Below, in pieces: positions 1-9,604 of a stretch of DNA of 64,000 bases. The stretch's first letter is position 1. Every line of letters begins with the position of its first letter. This stretch comes from Pseudomonas urmiensis (GTDB lineage Bacteria; Pseudomonadota; Gammaproteobacteria; Pseudomonadales; Pseudomonadaceae). The stretch lies in NCBI RefSeq assembly GCF_014268815.2, contig NZ_JABWRE020000001.1:4469001-4533000 (forward strand), given 5' to 3'. The translations under genes were made by a program, and so were the position numbers. The notes beneath the pieces are model-generated. The model did not search any database. It worked only from the letters and a program-made list of their open reading frames with translations, and was not told where the DNA came from.

Positions 1-617
1 GGGGCATTGAAGATCGCCGAGCCGGCAACGAAGGTATCAGCGCCAGCGGCGGTGATCTCGCGGATGTTGTTGACGTTGACGCCGCCATCGATCTCCAGGC
101 GGATATCGCGGCCACTGGCGTCGATCAGCGCACGCGCTTCACGCAGCTTGTCGAGGGTGCCGGGGATGAACTTCTGGCCGCCGAAGCCTGGGTTGACGCT
201 CATCAGCAGGACCATGTCGATCTTGTCCATCACGTACTTCAATGCATCCAGGCCAGTGGCCGGGTTGAACACCAGGCCAGCCTTGCAACCGCCATCGCGG
301 ATCAACTGCAGCGAGCGGTCGATGTGCGTGGTGGCCTCTGGGTGGAAGGTGATGTAGGTCGCGCCGGCTTCGATGAAGTCGCCGATGATCCGGTCGACTG
401 GGCTGACCATCAGGTGCACGTCGATTGGCGCGGTCACGCCGTACTTGCGCAAGGCGCTGCAGACCATCGGGCCGATGGTCAGGTTGGGGACGTAATGGTT
501 GTCCATGACATCGAAGTGAACGATGTCGGCCCCGGCGGCCAGCACCTTGTCGACGTCCTCACCCAGACGGGCGAAATCGGCGGAAAGAATGGAGGGGGCA
601 ATAGCGTAGGGCTGCAT
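1..617 (-). CDS. rpe: Ribulose-phosphate 3-epimerase (3' end beyond window)
   Basis: Interconverts D-ribulose 5-phosphate and D-xylulose 5-phosphate in the cytosolic pentose phosphate pathway. Reading the minus strand from an ATG at 617 gives [19 protein letters not shown], the usual start of the family, followed by the metal-site segment [12 protein letters not shown], the HLMV strand, the phosphate-binding segment [10 protein letters not shown] and DGGVN. About 205 residues are present and no stop occurs before position 1, so only the last 15-20 residues are missing. The gene lies downstream of the polyamine ABC operon on the same strand, separated by an inverted REP pair, so it is probably transcribed separately, perhaps with gph/trpE outside the window (an inference from known Pseudomonas gene order). 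Confidence 0.95.
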   Translation of the reverse strand, partial: MQPYAIAPSILSADFARLGEDVDKVLAAGADIVHFDVMDNHYVPNLTIGPMVCSALRKYGVTAPIDVHLMVSPVDRIIGDFIEAGATYITFHPEATTHIDRSLQLIRDGGCKAGLVFNPATGLDALKYVMDKIDMVLLMSVNPGFGGQKFIPGTLDKLREARALIDASGRDIRLEIDGGVNVNNIREITAAGADTFVAGSAIFNA

Positions 618-746
618 GGCGCACCTGTTGGCAGAATCACGGTGGCGCGCATTGTAACTCAGGGAAATCGATACGGGCTGATTGGTATCAATCCGTGTCG
701 ACGAGTTGGCGCAAGATCCGACAGCGGGGGCATCACTAGGGGATAC

Positions 747-818
747 GTGGGAGCGGGCTTGCCCCGCGATAGCGATTGCGAATACTCGATCGCTATCGCG
801 GGGCAAGCCCGCTCCCAC
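747..818. repeat. Inverted pair of REP elements
   Basis: Two copies of a roughly 28-base REP sequence (GTGGGAGCGGGCTTGCC followed by CCGCGATAGCG) face each other across an 18-base spacer, forming a near-perfect palindrome between the 3' end of the ABC permease gene and the 5' region of rpe. It could fold in RNA from either strand and act as a 3'-end stabiliser or weak terminator. The same core recurs at least six more times in this window. Confidence 0.9.
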
Positions 819-824
819 GGAGGT

Positions 825-1652
825 TTAGCTGGGCTGTTGAGTACGCAGCTTCTCACTACGCCCACGCAACCATTCCAGGGTCAGCAGCAAAATCACCGAG
901 AACGCGATCAGCAACGTCGCCGCTGCGGCAATGGTCGGGCTGAGGTTTTCGCGAATGCCGCTGAACATCTGCCGCGGCAAGGTCGCCTGCTCGGGCCCGG
1001 CCAGGAACAGCGTCACTACCACTTCATCGAACGAGGTGGCAAAGGCGAACAACGCGCCGGAGATCACCCCCGGGGCAATCAGAGGCAAGGTCACCCGCCG
1101 AAACGCCGTCAGTGGCGACGCCCCCAGGCTGGCTGCGGCCCGCACCAGGTTGTAGTTAAAGCCTTGCAAGGTCGCCGACACGGTGATGATGACGAAGGGC
1201 ACACCCAGCACCGCATGCACCAGAATCAGCGAGATGAAGCTGTTGCCCATCCCCAGCGGGGCGAAGAACAAGTAGCTGGCCACGCCAATGATCACCACCG
1301 GCACCACCATCGGCGAGATCACCAGCGCCATCACCAACGATTTGCCGGGGAAGTCGCCGCGAGTCAGGCCAATCGCCGCCAGGGTGCCGAACACCATGGC
1401 CAGCACGGTCGCCGCCGGGGCGACGATGATGCTGTTCTTCAACGCCCGCATCCACTCGGCCGAGGCGAAGAAGTCGTGGTACCACTGCAGCGAGAAGCCC
1501 TGCAAGGGATAGACCAGGAAACTGCCGCTGTTGAATGACAGCGGGATGATCACCAACACCGGCAGCACCAGGAACAACAGGATCAAGCCGCAGAGAATCC
1601 GCAGGCTGTAGAACCAGACCCGCTCCACGGGCGACATGTATGGACTCAGCAT
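825..1652 (-). CDS. Polyamine-type ABC transporter permease (PotC/YdcV-like)
   Basis: Inner-membrane permease of 275 residues with about six hydrophobic segments and a cytoplasmic EAA coupling loop (residues about 180-200, [19 protein letters not shown]), as in the PotC/PotI/YdcV family that imports putrescine or spermidine. It is the last gene of a four-gene minus-strand operon (ATPase, binding protein, two permeases), starting 11 bases after the stop of the upstream permease. It would pair with that permease to form the channel and with the ATPase at 4050-5174. The exact substrate cannot be read from the sequence; a polyamine or related amine is inferred from family and from the P. putida gene order. 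Confidence 0.9.
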   Translation of the reverse strand: MLSPYMSPVERVWFYSLRILCGLILLFLVLPVLVIIPLSFNSGSFLVYPLQGFSLQWYHDFFASAEWMRALKNSIIVAPAATVLAMVFGTLAAIGLTRGDFPGKSLVMALVISPMVVPVVIIGVASYLFFAPLGMGNSFISLILVHAVLGVPFVIITVSATLQGFNYNLVRAAASLGASPLTAFRRVTLPLIAPGVISGALFAFATSFDEVVVTLFLAGPEQATLPRQMFSGIRENLSPTIAAAATLLIAFSVILLLTLEWLRGRSEKLRTQQPS

Positions 1653-1663
1653 GACAAGGCTCC

Positions 1664-2911
1664 TCAGCTCAAGCGCAGGCGGCTAGCGCCCACCAGCCAG
1701 CTATAGATCAGGTACAACAGCACGGTCGCCAGCAGCAACAGCCCGCCCAACGCAGTGGCCATGCCCCAGTTGATGCTGGTGTTGGTATAGAAGGCGACGA
1801 AATAGCTGACCATCTGGTCGTTCGGGCTGCCCAGCAACGCCGGGGTGATGTAGTAGCCGATGGCCAGGATGAACACCAACAAGCAGCCAGCGCCCACGCC
1901 AGCGTAGGTCTGCGGGAAGTACACCCGCCAGAAACTGGCGAACGGATGGCAACCCAGCGAGATTGCGGCGCGCATATAGCTCGGCGAGATGCCCTTCATC
2001 ACGCTGTACAGCGGCAGGATCATGAACGGCAGCAGGATGTGCACCATCGAGATGTACACACCTGTGCGGTTGAACACCAACTCCAGCGGCTCATCGATGA
2101 TGCCCATGGCCATCAGCGCACTGTTGATCAATCCACCCGACTGCAACAGCACGATCCAGGCCGCGACCCGCACCAGGATCGAGGTCCAGAACGGCAACAG
2201 CACCAGGATCATCAACAAGTTGCTCTGCCGGGTTGGCAGGTTGGCTAGCAGATAAGCCAACGGGTAGGCCAACAACAAGCAGATAACAGTGATCACCACA
2301 CCCATCCACAGGGTGCGGGCGAAAATATCCAGGTAGATCGCCTGGTCTGGCGTGGCCTTGGCCAGCTCACCCAGGTCATCGATACGATGGTCGACCGAGG
2401 CCAGCAAGTAATACGGGGTGACGGTGCTGGTATTGCGGCGGATCGCCTGCCAATAGGCCGGATCGCCCCAACGCTCATCGAGGGTTTGCAGTGCTTCTTT
2501 ATAAGAGCCAGGTTCAGTCTTCAACGGCAGCGCCCGCGCAGTCTTCGACAGCAGGCTGCGATAACCGGCCAGCTCCATGTTCAAGCGTTTGGACAGATCG
2601 CCCAGGGTCTGGTTCTTGCGCGCCTCGGGCAGGTCCAGGCTCAGCGCCTTGTAGACCTCTTCGCCCGGTAGGCTTTTGCCATCCCACTGCTCGATCGCCT
2701 CGACGGTCCGCGGCAGGCCGGCGACCACCTCGGGGTTGCCGACGCTTTTGTACAACAGCGCCGCGATCGGCACCAGGAACACCAGCAGCAGGAACAGCGC
2801 CAGCGGCGCGATCAACGCCTGGGCCTTCCAGCGGTTGACCCGCTCGGCATGCTTGAGGCGCTGTTTCAGGTTTGGACCTGCGCCTTCTTTAAGGGGCACT
2901 GCAATGGCCAT
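1664..2911 (-). CDS. Polyamine-type ABC transporter permease (PotB/YdcU-like) with enlarged periplasmic loop
   Basis: Permease of 415 residues, some 110-130 longer than typical PotB/PotH proteins. After a cytoplasmic N terminus and a first membrane helix at about 33-53 there is a polar region of about 140 residues (about 57-195) before the second helix, which should lie in the periplasm. The remaining core has the usual helices and an EAA loop near residue 315 (AAISLGCHPFASFWRVYFP). It is the third gene of the operon, 63 bases after the binding-protein gene, and forms the heterodimeric channel with the 825-1652 product. The additional domain could contact the binding protein; that is an inference. 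Confidence 0.9.
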   Translation of the reverse strand: MAIAVPLKEGAGPNLKQRLKHAERVNRWKAQALIAPLALFLLLVFLVPIAALLYKSVGNPEVVAGLPRTVEAIEQWDGKSLPGEEVYKALSLDLPEARKNQTLGDLSKRLNMELAGYRSLLSKTARALPLKTEPGSYKEALQTLDERWGDPAYWQAIRRNTSTVTPYYLLASVDHRIDDLGELAKATPDQAIYLDIFARTLWMGVVITVICLLLAYPLAYLLANLPTRQSNLLMILVLLPFWTSILVRVAAWIVLLQSGGLINSALMAMGIIDEPLELVFNRTGVYISMVHILLPFMILPLYSVMKGISPSYMRAAISLGCHPFASFWRVYFPQTYAGVGAGCLLVFILAIGYYITPALLGSPNDQMVSYFVAFYTNTSINWGMATALGGLLLLATVLLYLIYSWLVGASRLRLS

Positions 2912-2974
2912 GGCGAACTCCGAAAATCTGGGAAACAGGGAGCGCCGGAGATGCCCGGCGCTCCGATGGCGCAG

Positions 2975-4009
2975 TTACTTCTTCGCAGCCCAAGCGTTGA
3001 AGCGTTGCTCCAGTTGCTCGCTGTTGTCGGCCCAGAAGGCCACGTCGATCTGCACCTGGTTGGCGATGTTCTCAGGCGTGGTCGGCATGTCTTTCTTCAC
3101 GGCATCGGCCAGCAGCGGTACGGCCTTGGAGTTGGCCGGGCCGTAGGCGATGTTTTCCGAATAGGTCTTCTGCTGCTCGGGCTGCACGGTGTAGGCGATG
3201 AACTTCTTCGCCTCTTCCACGTCCTTGGCGCCTTTGGGGATGGCCCAGGCGTCGAAGTCGTAGATGCCGCCGTTCCACACCACTTTGAGGTTGCTCTCTT
3301 TCTGTACCGCGGCGATCCGGCCGTTGTAGGCCGAGCTCATGACCACGTCACCCGAGGCCAGGTACTGTGGCGGCTGGGCGCCGGCTTCCCACCACTGAAT
3401 GCTCGGCTTGAGCTCGTCGAGTTTCTTGAAGGCGCGGTCTACACCCTCTTTGGTCGCGAGCACCTTGTACACGTCCTTGGGCGCGACGCCGTCAGCCATC
3501 AGGGCGAATTCCAGGGTGTATTTGGCGCCCTTGCGCAGGCCACGCTTGCCCGGGAACTGCTTGGTGTCCCAGAAATCGGCCCAGCTGGTAGGTGCGGTCT
3601 TGAGCTTGTCGGCGTTGTACGCCAGGACCGTGGACCAGACGAAGAAGCCCACGCCGCATGGCTGGATGGCGCCTGGCACGTAGTCGGCCTCGTCACCGAA
3701 CAGCGCCGGGTCGAGCTCTTCGAACATGCCCTCGTCGCAACCACGGGCCAGCTCCGGCGACTCGACCTCGACCAGGTTCCACGACACGCTCTTGGTGTCG
3801 ACCATGGCTTTGACCTTGGCCATCTCGCCGTTGTACTCGCCAGCGACGATCTTGCCCTTGCCAGCCTTCTCCCACGGCTCGTAGAACGCCTTGACCTGGG
3901 CGGCCTTGTTGGCCCCGCCGAACGACACCACGGTCAAGTCCGCGGCCAGGGCATGGCCTGCGGCGAACAGGCCGAGGGCCAGGGCGGTCAGTTTCAACTG
4001 CTTGCGCAT
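2975..4009 (-). CDS. Periplasmic polyamine-binding protein of ABC transporter (PotD/PotF-like)
   Basis: Extracellular solute-binding protein, 344 residues from the ATG at 4009. The open frame runs further upstream, but this start begins a clear signal peptide (residues 1-22, ending HALA) followed by the mature start ADLTVVSFGG, typical of the spermidine/putrescine-binding family. No lipobox cysteine is present, so it should be soluble in the periplasm. It delivers substrate to the permeases encoded downstream. In many Pseudomonas several paralogous systems exist for putrescine, spermidine, agmatine and related compounds, so the substrate is left open. Confidence 0.9.
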   Translation of the reverse strand: MRKQLKLTALALGLFAAGHALAADLTVVSFGGANKAAQVKAFYEPWEKAGKGKIVAGEYNGEMAKVKAMVDTKSVSWNLVEVESPELARGCDEGMFEELDPALFGDEADYVPGAIQPCGVGFFVWSTVLAYNADKLKTAPTSWADFWDTKQFPGKRGLRKGAKYTLEFALMADGVAPKDVYKVLATKEGVDRAFKKLDELKPSIQWWEAGAQPPQYLASGDVVMSSAYNGRIAAVQKESNLKVVWNGGIYDFDAWAIPKGAKDVEEAKKFIAYTVQPEQQKTYSENIAYGPANSKAVPLLADAVKKDMPTTPENIANQVQIDVAFWADNSEQLEQRFNAWAAKK

Positions 4010-4049
4010 TATTATTCTCTCCACAGTACAGGGTTGGTTAAGCGAACCA

Positions 4050-5174
4050 TCAGTGGGCTTCGGCAATCGGGTCGAGCGCGCGAGCGTGCTCGACCTCCCA
4101 GCCAAGCGGTACCACATCGCCCACGGCCAGGGCCGGGTCGAGTTCGGCAATCGGCTGCTTCACGAAGAAGTCGCCTTTGCCGCAGACTTCCAGGCGCACC
4201 CGTACGTGGTCGCCCAGGTAGATGAACTCGGCCACCCGCCCGGAGAAACGGTTGACGCAGCTTTCACTGTGGCCATTGAGCCGTACGCGCTCGGGGCGGA
4301 TCGACAAGGTCACCGGATCGCCCGCCTCGCCAACGTTGACCGCCAGCGCCTCGACCCGCTCGCCACGCGCCAGCTGCACCTGGCAACGCTCGCCATTGCG
4401 CGCCAGCAGGGTGCCGTTGAGGCGGTTGTTCTCGCCGATGAAGTTGGCGACGAAGGTGTTGCGCGGCTCTTCATAGAGGGTGCGCGGGTCGGCGATCTGC
4501 TGGATTTCACCTTGATGGAACACCGCCACACGGTCGGACATGGTCAACGCTTCGCCCTGGTCGTGGGTCACGTACACCACGGTTACGCCAAGGCGCTGGT
4601 GGATGTGCTTGATCTCCATCTGCATGTGTTCGCGCAGCTGCTTGTCGAGGGCGCCGAGTGGCTCGTCCATCAGCACCAGCTGCGGCTCGAACACCAGCGC
4701 ACGGGCCAGGGCCACCCGCTGTTGCTGGCCACCGGAGAGCTGGCCTGGGTAGCGCTTGGCGAAGGCATCGAGCTGGACCATGCCGAGCACGCGCTTGACC
4801 CGCTCGCTGATGTCGGTCTTGCTCAGGTTGCGCACGCTCAAGGGGAAGGCCAGGTTCTCGGCCACGGTCATATGCGGGAACAGCGCGTAGTTCTGGAACA
4901 CCATGCCAATGTCGCGCTTGTGCGGCGGCACGTTGTTGATCGAGCGACCCGCCAGCTGGATCTCGCCAGCGGTGGGCGTTTCGAAGCCGGCCAGCATCAT
5001 CAGGCTGGTGGTCTTGCCCGAACCGGAAGGGCCCAGCAAGGTGAGGAACTCGCCCTTGCGGATGTCCAGGTTGAGGTCTTTGACGATCAGCGATTCGCCG
5101 TCGTAGCTCTTCTGCACACCACGGAAACTGACCAGCGTCTCGCTGGTGGCAGCGTTCGAATTCGCCTCGCTCAT
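4050..5174 (-). CDS. Polyamine-type ABC transporter ATP-binding protein (PotA-like)
   Basis: Cytoplasmic ATPase, 374 residues. Walker A is GPSGSGKT at 48-55, the Q-loop lies in [10 protein letters not shown] (91-100), the signature LSGGQ is at 146-150 and Walker B LVLMDEP at 166-172; the C-terminal third is a TOBE-type regulatory region. The start was placed at the ATG at 5174 (MSEANSN) because it is preceded by AAGGTG at good spacing; an upstream in-frame ATG at 5237 lacks such a site. First gene of the transporter operon; the promoter should lie in the 5175-5330 interval. It faces the sensor/regulator pair transcribed in the same direction further upstream. Confidence 0.93.
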   Translation of the reverse strand: MSEANSNAATSETLVSFRGVQKSYDGESLIVKDLNLDIRKGEFLTLLGPSGSGKTTSLMMLAGFETPTAGEIQLAGRSINNVPPHKRDIGMVFQNYALFPHMTVAENLAFPLSVRNLSKTDISERVKRVLGMVQLDAFAKRYPGQLSGGQQQRVALARALVFEPQLVLMDEPLGALDKQLREHMQMEIKHIHQRLGVTVVYVTHDQGEALTMSDRVAVFHQGEIQQIADPRTLYEEPRNTFVANFIGENNRLNGTLLARNGERCQVQLARGERVEALAVNVGEAGDPVTLSIRPERVRLNGHSESCVNRFSGRVAEFIYLGDHVRVRLEVCGKGDFFVKQPIAELDPALAVGDVVPLGWEVEHARALDPIAEAH

Positions 5175-5332
5175 GCCTGCACCTTCTTGTTGGATGACTG
5201 CGTGAGTGAAGGTTAGAGAAGGCGCAAGTGCCCGCAAATCGGGGGTGCTGAGAGAATGCCATCATCCAGTTGGAAGATTGCGTGTAGGGATTGCCCTACA
5301 AGGCTGACGCCCACAGATAAATCAATCGCTAA

Positions 5333-5419
5333 GTGGGAGCGGGCTTGCCCTGCGATAACGCCGGCGCAGCCTCCTCTATTGCCTGGCTTTGCGCCATCAC
5401 GGGGCAAGCCCGCTCCTAC
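5333..5419. repeat. Inverted pair of REP elements
   Basis: Two outward halves of the local REP core, GTGGGAGCGGGCTTGCCC and its complement near 5401-5419, are separated by about 45 bases. The second half carries a base change (CTCCTAC). The pair sits between the response regulator gene and the ABC transporter operon, both on the minus strand, and may mark the 3' end of the regulator transcript. Confidence 0.85.
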
Positions 5420-5465
5420 GGGTATGGGGCGAGCCGGGAACCTGGCCATGTCGCAAGCAGAACAC

Positions 5466-6095
5466 TCACACCAACTTGTGCTCCATGGCGTACTTGACCA
5501 GCTCGGCCAGCGAGTTGACCTTGAGCTTCTGCATCAGTCGCGCCTTGTGGGTGCTGATGGTCTTGCTCGACAGCGCCAGTTGCTGGGCGATGTCGTTGAC
5601 GTTGGCGCCTTGGGCGAGGCGCTCGAAGACCGAGAACTCACGTTCCGAAAGCAAGGTATGCAGCGGCCGGGTCTCGGTCAGGCCAACCTCGAAGACCATC
5701 CGGTCGGCCAGCGATGGGTCGATATAGCGCGCGCCTCCGGCTACCCGGCGAATAGCGGTGAGCAACAGCGCCGGATCGCTGTCCTTGGTGGCATAGCCAG
5801 CGGCGCCCGCTTTCAAGGCGCGGGCGGCCATCTGCGCTTCATCATGCATCGACAACATCAGGATCGCTGGCGGGTTGTTCAACGCGCGAATCCGCGGGAT
5901 CGCCTCCAAGCCATTAACCCCAGGCATGGAGATATCCAGCAATACCACTTCACAAGGGGTGTGGCGCAGGGTCTCGAGCAGTTGCTCGCCATTGCCGGCC
6001 TCCCCCGCCACCTGCATGTCCTTGGCCAGGCCGATCAGCTGCTTGATGCCTTCACGAACTATGGTGTGGTCTTCGGCCACCAGCACTCGAATCAC
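5466..6095 (-). CDS. LuxR/NarL-family two-component response regulator
   Basis: 209 residues: a CheY-like receiver with acidic pocket E8-D9, phospho-acceptor D54 (VLLDISMP) and a conserved lysine near 103 (TKDSD), then a LuxR-type helix-turn-helix at about 145-200 (LSEREFSVFERLAQGANV and the recognition segment SSKTISTHKARLMQKL). It should be a DNA-binding transcription factor controlled by the adjacent sensor kinase, whose stop lies only 10 bases upstream, so the two are co-transcribed. The closest targets by position are the polyamine ABC operon downstream, which is inference only. Confidence 0.93.
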   Translation of the reverse strand: MIRVLVAEDHTIVREGIKQLIGLAKDMQVAGEAGNGEQLLETLRHTPCEVVLLDISMPGVNGLEAIPRIRALNNPPAILMLSMHDEAQMAARALKAGAAGYATKDSDPALLLTAIRRVAGGARYIDPSLADRMVFEVGLTETRPLHTLLSEREFSVFERLAQGANVNDIAQQLALSSKTISTHKARLMQKLKVNSLAELVKYAMEHKLV

Positions 6096-6105
6096 GCTTA
6101 CTCTC

Positions 6106-8493
6106 CTAATCCAGAGGAATGCTCACACTCAGGCTACTGCCTTCACCCGGCTCACTGTCCAGAGTCATGCTGCCGCCAAGCATCAGGACCCGCTCGCGCA
6201 TCCCCACCAGGCCAAAGGACGTCGGCCTGGCCTGATCGGTGCAAAAACCCACCCCATCATCGATGACGCTCATGCGCAGTACGTCATGCTCGTGCACCAG
6301 TTCGATCTGCACGGTATGAGCCTGAGCGTGGCGCATCACGTTGGTCAATGCCTCCTGAAGGATGCGAAATAACCCCGTGGCCTTGGCGTCACTCAATGCA
6401 GGCAGATGCTCCGGCACTTGCACCAGGCAAGGAATCTGCGTGCGCGCCTCGAAACGCCGCGCCTGCCATTCAATGGCCGAAGCGATGCCCGCATCCAGGA
6501 TCGGCGGACGCAGCGCGGTGGCCACGTCACGCACCAGTTGGAACAGCTGGGCGATCAGGCGCTTCATGCTGGTCAGGCGTTCGTTGAGCCCAGGGTCGAG
6601 TTCGGCATAGGCCAGCTCGCACATCGACACCTCAAGCTTTAGCACGGTGAGCATCTGCCCCAGCTCATCGTGTACCTCTCGGGCGATACGCGCTTTCTCT
6701 TCCTCGCGCACGCTTTCCAGGTGCGCCGACAACTCGCGCAGCTGCCCTTGAGATTGCGCCAGGGCCAGCTCGGCCCGCTTGCTCTGGGTGATGTCCCAGA
6801 CCACGCCGTCCCACACCACCCGGCCATCGGCCAGGCGCCGGGTACTGGCCTTGATATCGGCCCAGCGCTGCTCGCCCTGGCGGGTGAGGATGCGCCCCTG
6901 CCAGGACCAGTCCTGATTATTGGCCAGGGCCAGGTCCTGGACGCGGTGATAGTCGGCGCGGTCCTGCGGATGGACCAAGTTGCGCAGGCCCATCTCAGGG
7001 TGCTGGATCGCCGCCGGCGCGTAGCCCACCAACGCCTCGCTGCCTTCACTGATGTAGGGAAACTCCAAATCGCCCTCGGCCGGATCACGCTCCAGGCGGA
7101 ACACCAGCCCCGGCACGTTGCCAGCGATGCCCTTGAGCCGCGCCTCGCTTTCGCGCAGGGCGGCCAGGGCACGGCGGCGCTCGGTAACATCGGTGAGGAA
7201 CACCACCAGGTACTCGGCATCGCGAAAACGCAGAAAGCTCAGCGACAGGTCGACCGGCAGCAGGCTGCCGTCGGCGCGCAGGCACTGGCTTTCGAACTGC
7301 TGGGCGCCGCCATCACCGGTGCGGGCACGCTTCCACAGTTCAAGCCAGCGATCCATTTGCAGATTCGGCTCGAAATCGATCAACGGCCGCTCGAGCAGTT
7401 CGCCTTCGCCATACCCCAGCATGCGTTCTGCGGCATGGTTGGCGTAGCGCACATGACTGTCCCAATTGACCCAGAGAATGCCCACGGTGCTCTGGTCGAT
7501 GGAGAACTGGCTCAAACGCAGCGCTTCTTCCCGCGCCTGGCGTTCATGCAGGTTATCCCTGGCCGCCAGCAGGCTGCGCTCCAACTGCCGCTGCTGGCGA
7601 CGCTGCCAGACCAGCGTGGCGATGGCGCACAGCAGCAGCATGCCGAACAGCAGCGCCAAATTCTGCCAGAAGCCTGTGCTGTCACTCAGGCGCGGATACT
7701 TCGGTTGCAGCCAGCGCTGGTGCAACTGCTCCAGCTCTTTGGCTGGCATGGCCTGTAGACCGCGCTCCAGCACATCGGCCAGTAACGGCCAATCACGCCT
7801 GGAGCCAACCCGCAGCAACTGTGGCAGGCCGATATCGCCGACCACCGCCAGATCACTGAACTCACTCTCGCGCGACAACCGGCTGAGCTGGGCCTCGTCC
7901 AACACGGCATAGCTCGCCTGCCCGCCCAGCAGCAACTGCAGGGCCTGGCGTTCGTTAGGTACACCCTGCAGGTTGAGGTTGGCGTAGTTGCCCCGCAGGT
8001 AATCGGCCAGGGCGCTGGGCATGCGCACCGCAACCCGCTCACCCGCGCCAAGTTTTTCAAGCTCGACCGCCACCGCGCCGGTACGCGGGCCGACCATCAA
8101 TTGCGGGACGCGCATGTAGGGATCGCTGAACAACCACAAGCGCAGACTGGCTGGGGTTTGCGTAAGGCCTGGGGCGAAATCGATCTCACCGGCCTGCAGC
8201 GCATGCTCCAGCGCCGCTTGGTCGGCGAAGTTGCGCCAGGTCAGATCCAGGCGCAGCGCCTGGGCCAGCCAGTTGACCAACTCGACATTGGCCCCATATA
8301 GCTGCTGCAGGCGCCGGTCGAACTGCGCGTACGGCGCTTGCAGCACCAGGCCAACACGTAGGCTGCGATGCTCTTCCAGCCATTGCTGCTGGTCCGGTTC
8401 CAGCGCCACCGTCGGCGCAGGCGTGGGCCTGGCCAAAGCGATCAAGGGCAGGCACAAGCAGCCGATAACCAACAGGCGACGCATTCGCTTCAT
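6106..8493 (-). CDS. Hybrid-input sensor histidine kinase (periplasmic SBP_bac_3 + PAS + HisKA_3)
   Basis: About 795 residues from the ATG at 8493, chosen because it gives a signal peptide (MKRMRRLLVIGCLCLPLIALA); GTG/ATG starts at 8526/8523 are alternatives. Order: signal peptide; periplasmic domain resembling family-3 solute-binding proteins (about 30-265); membrane helix about 275-297; two PAS/PAC domains (about 330-575); HisKA_3 phospho-acceptor near residue 600 (IAREVHDELGQM); and a HATPase domain at the C terminus with DDGVGF and GLVGMRERV. This is the NarX/DegS type of kinase that phosphorylates LuxR-type regulators, matching the regulator encoded next to it. The periplasmic domain suggests direct sensing of a small amine, amino acid or organic acid; the ligand is unknown. 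Confidence 0.92.
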   Translation of the reverse strand: MKRMRRLLVIGCLCLPLIALARPTPAPTVALEPDQQQWLEEHRSLRVGLVLQAPYAQFDRRLQQLYGANVELVNWLAQALRLDLTWRNFADQAALEHALQAGEIDFAPGLTQTPASLRLWLFSDPYMRVPQLMVGPRTGAVAVELEKLGAGERVAVRMPSALADYLRGNYANLNLQGVPNERQALQLLLGGQASYAVLDEAQLSRLSRESEFSDLAVVGDIGLPQLLRVGSRRDWPLLADVLERGLQAMPAKELEQLHQRWLQPKYPRLSDSTGFWQNLALLFGMLLLCAIATLVWQRRQQRQLERSLLAARDNLHERQAREEALRLSQFSIDQSTVGILWVNWDSHVRYANHAAERMLGYGEGELLERPLIDFEPNLQMDRWLELWKRARTGDGGAQQFESQCLRADGSLLPVDLSLSFLRFRDAEYLVVFLTDVTERRRALAALRESEARLKGIAGNVPGLVFRLERDPAEGDLEFPYISEGSEALVGYAPAAIQHPEMGLRNLVHPQDRADYHRVQDLALANNQDWSWQGRILTRQGEQRWADIKASTRRLADGRVVWDGVVWDITQSKRAELALAQSQGQLRELSAHLESVREEEKARIAREVHDELGQMLTVLKLEVSMCELAYAELDPGLNERLTSMKRLIAQLFQLVRDVATALRPPILDAGIASAIEWQARRFEARTQIPCLVQVPEHLPALSDAKATGLFRILQEALTNVMRHAQAHTVQIELVHEHDVLRMSVIDDGVGFCTDQARPTSFGLVGMRERVLMLGGSMTLDSEPGEGSSLSVSIPLD

Positions 8494-8588
8494 CTCTACG
8501 CTCGTCTTGGCAAGCGCGGCCATCACTCGTGGCCGTCGCGGACAAATACTATTAGGCTGCCGGTATCATTCTGGCCTTGGGTTGATTC

Positions 8589-9584
8589 ATGTTGACACTT
8601 TATCGCACGACGCTGGCAATGTTCTGCCTGGCCTCGATCCTACCGCTGGGCGCACAGGCCGAAGACGCCGAGAAGGCCGCACCGGCCGCTGAAGCTGCCG
8701 CCCCCAGCCCGCGCGCTGCGCTGCTCGAACGTAGCCAGGAAGATGCCCAGGCGCTCGAACGCCGGGTGGCCAAAGCTGAGCAACAAACGTTGCAGGCCGG
8801 TAACGAGAGCTTCCTGGCATTGTGGAAACCGGCCAACGACAGCGACCCTAAAGGTGCGCTGATCATCGTGCCGGGCGCTGGAGAAAATGCCGATTGGCCA
8901 ACCACGGTCGGCCCTCTGCGAAGCAAATTCCCTGATGCGGGCTGGCACACCCTGAGCGTGAGTCTGCCGGACTTGCTCGCTGACAGCCCCCAGGCGCGCG
9001 TCGAGAGCACGCCTGCGCCGCAGCCTGAGAAAGGCACTGGCGAAAGCGCTCCAGCCAAGGACACCCCTGCAGATGCCAATGCCAATGTCGCCCAGGCCAC
9101 CGCGCCCGAGGCCGATACCGCGCAGAGCACCGATGCCGTCGAGGCCAGCGAACACAACGATCAGGCCGACGCCGAGCGGATCTTTGCCCGGCTGGACGCG
9201 GCCGTGGCCTATGCCCAGGAGCAGAAAGCCCGCAGCATCGTGCTGTTAGGTAATGGCAGCGGCGCCTATTGGGCGGCGCGCTACCTGAGCGAAAAGCAAC
9301 CGCCGCAGGTGCAGAAGCTGGTGATGGTCGCGGCGCAGACCCCGGCCCGGGTGGAGCATGACCTGGAGAGCCTGACGCCGACGCTCAAGGTGCCAGCCGC
9401 CGATCTCTATTACGCCACCCGTACTGGCGATCGGCACGCAGCCCAATTGCGCTTGCAAGCCAGCAAGCGGCAGAAGGACAGTCAATATCGGCAGTTGTCG
9501 CTGATTGCCATGCCAGGCAACAAGACCGCAGAGCAAGAGCAGCTGTTCCGGCGGGTTCGAGGATGGCTGTCGCCGCAGGAGTAA
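8589..9584 (+). CDS. DUF3530-family alpha/beta hydrolase, exported
   Basis: 331 residues beginning with a signal peptide (residues about 1-24, ending GAQA before EDAEK). A coiled or alanine/glutamate-rich stretch follows, then the DUF3530 core with ALIIVPGAGENADWP and a nucleophile-elbow-like LLGNGSGAYWA. A low-complexity stretch rich in A, P, T and E (about 138-200) is inserted in the middle of the core. The family has an alpha/beta-hydrolase fold but no established substrate that I know of. The gene is divergent from the sensor kinase and is followed by an inverted REP pair. Function in the envelope is inferred from the signal peptide only. Confidence 0.8.
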   Translation: MLTLYRTTLAMFCLASILPLGAQAEDAEKAAPAAEAAAPSPRAALLERSQEDAQALERRVAKAEQQTLQAGNESFLALWKPANDSDPKGALIIVPGAGENADWPTTVGPLRSKFPDAGWHTLSVSLPDLLADSPQARVESTPAPQPEKGTGESAPAKDTPADANANVAQATAPEADTAQSTDAVEASEHNDQADAERIFARLDAAVAYAQEQKARSIVLLGNGSGAYWAARYLSEKQPPQVQKLVMVAAQTPARVEHDLESLTPTLKVPAADLYYATRTGDRHAAQLRLQASKRQKDSQYRQLSLIAMPGNKTAEQEQLFRRVRGWLSPQE

Positions 9585-9604
9585 CCTGGCGGATTCAATG
9601 GCCT

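Noticed and set aside
747..818. CRISPR-like or IS-end interpretation of the repeated palindromes
   Set aside because: The copies are paired inverted elements scattered singly between genes, without regular spacers, cas genes or a transposase; they match REP behaviour.
2849..4225. 458-codon plus-strand frame opposite the binding-protein gene
   Set aside because: Antisense shadow of the polyamine-binding protein, which has a signal peptide and operon context on the minus strand.
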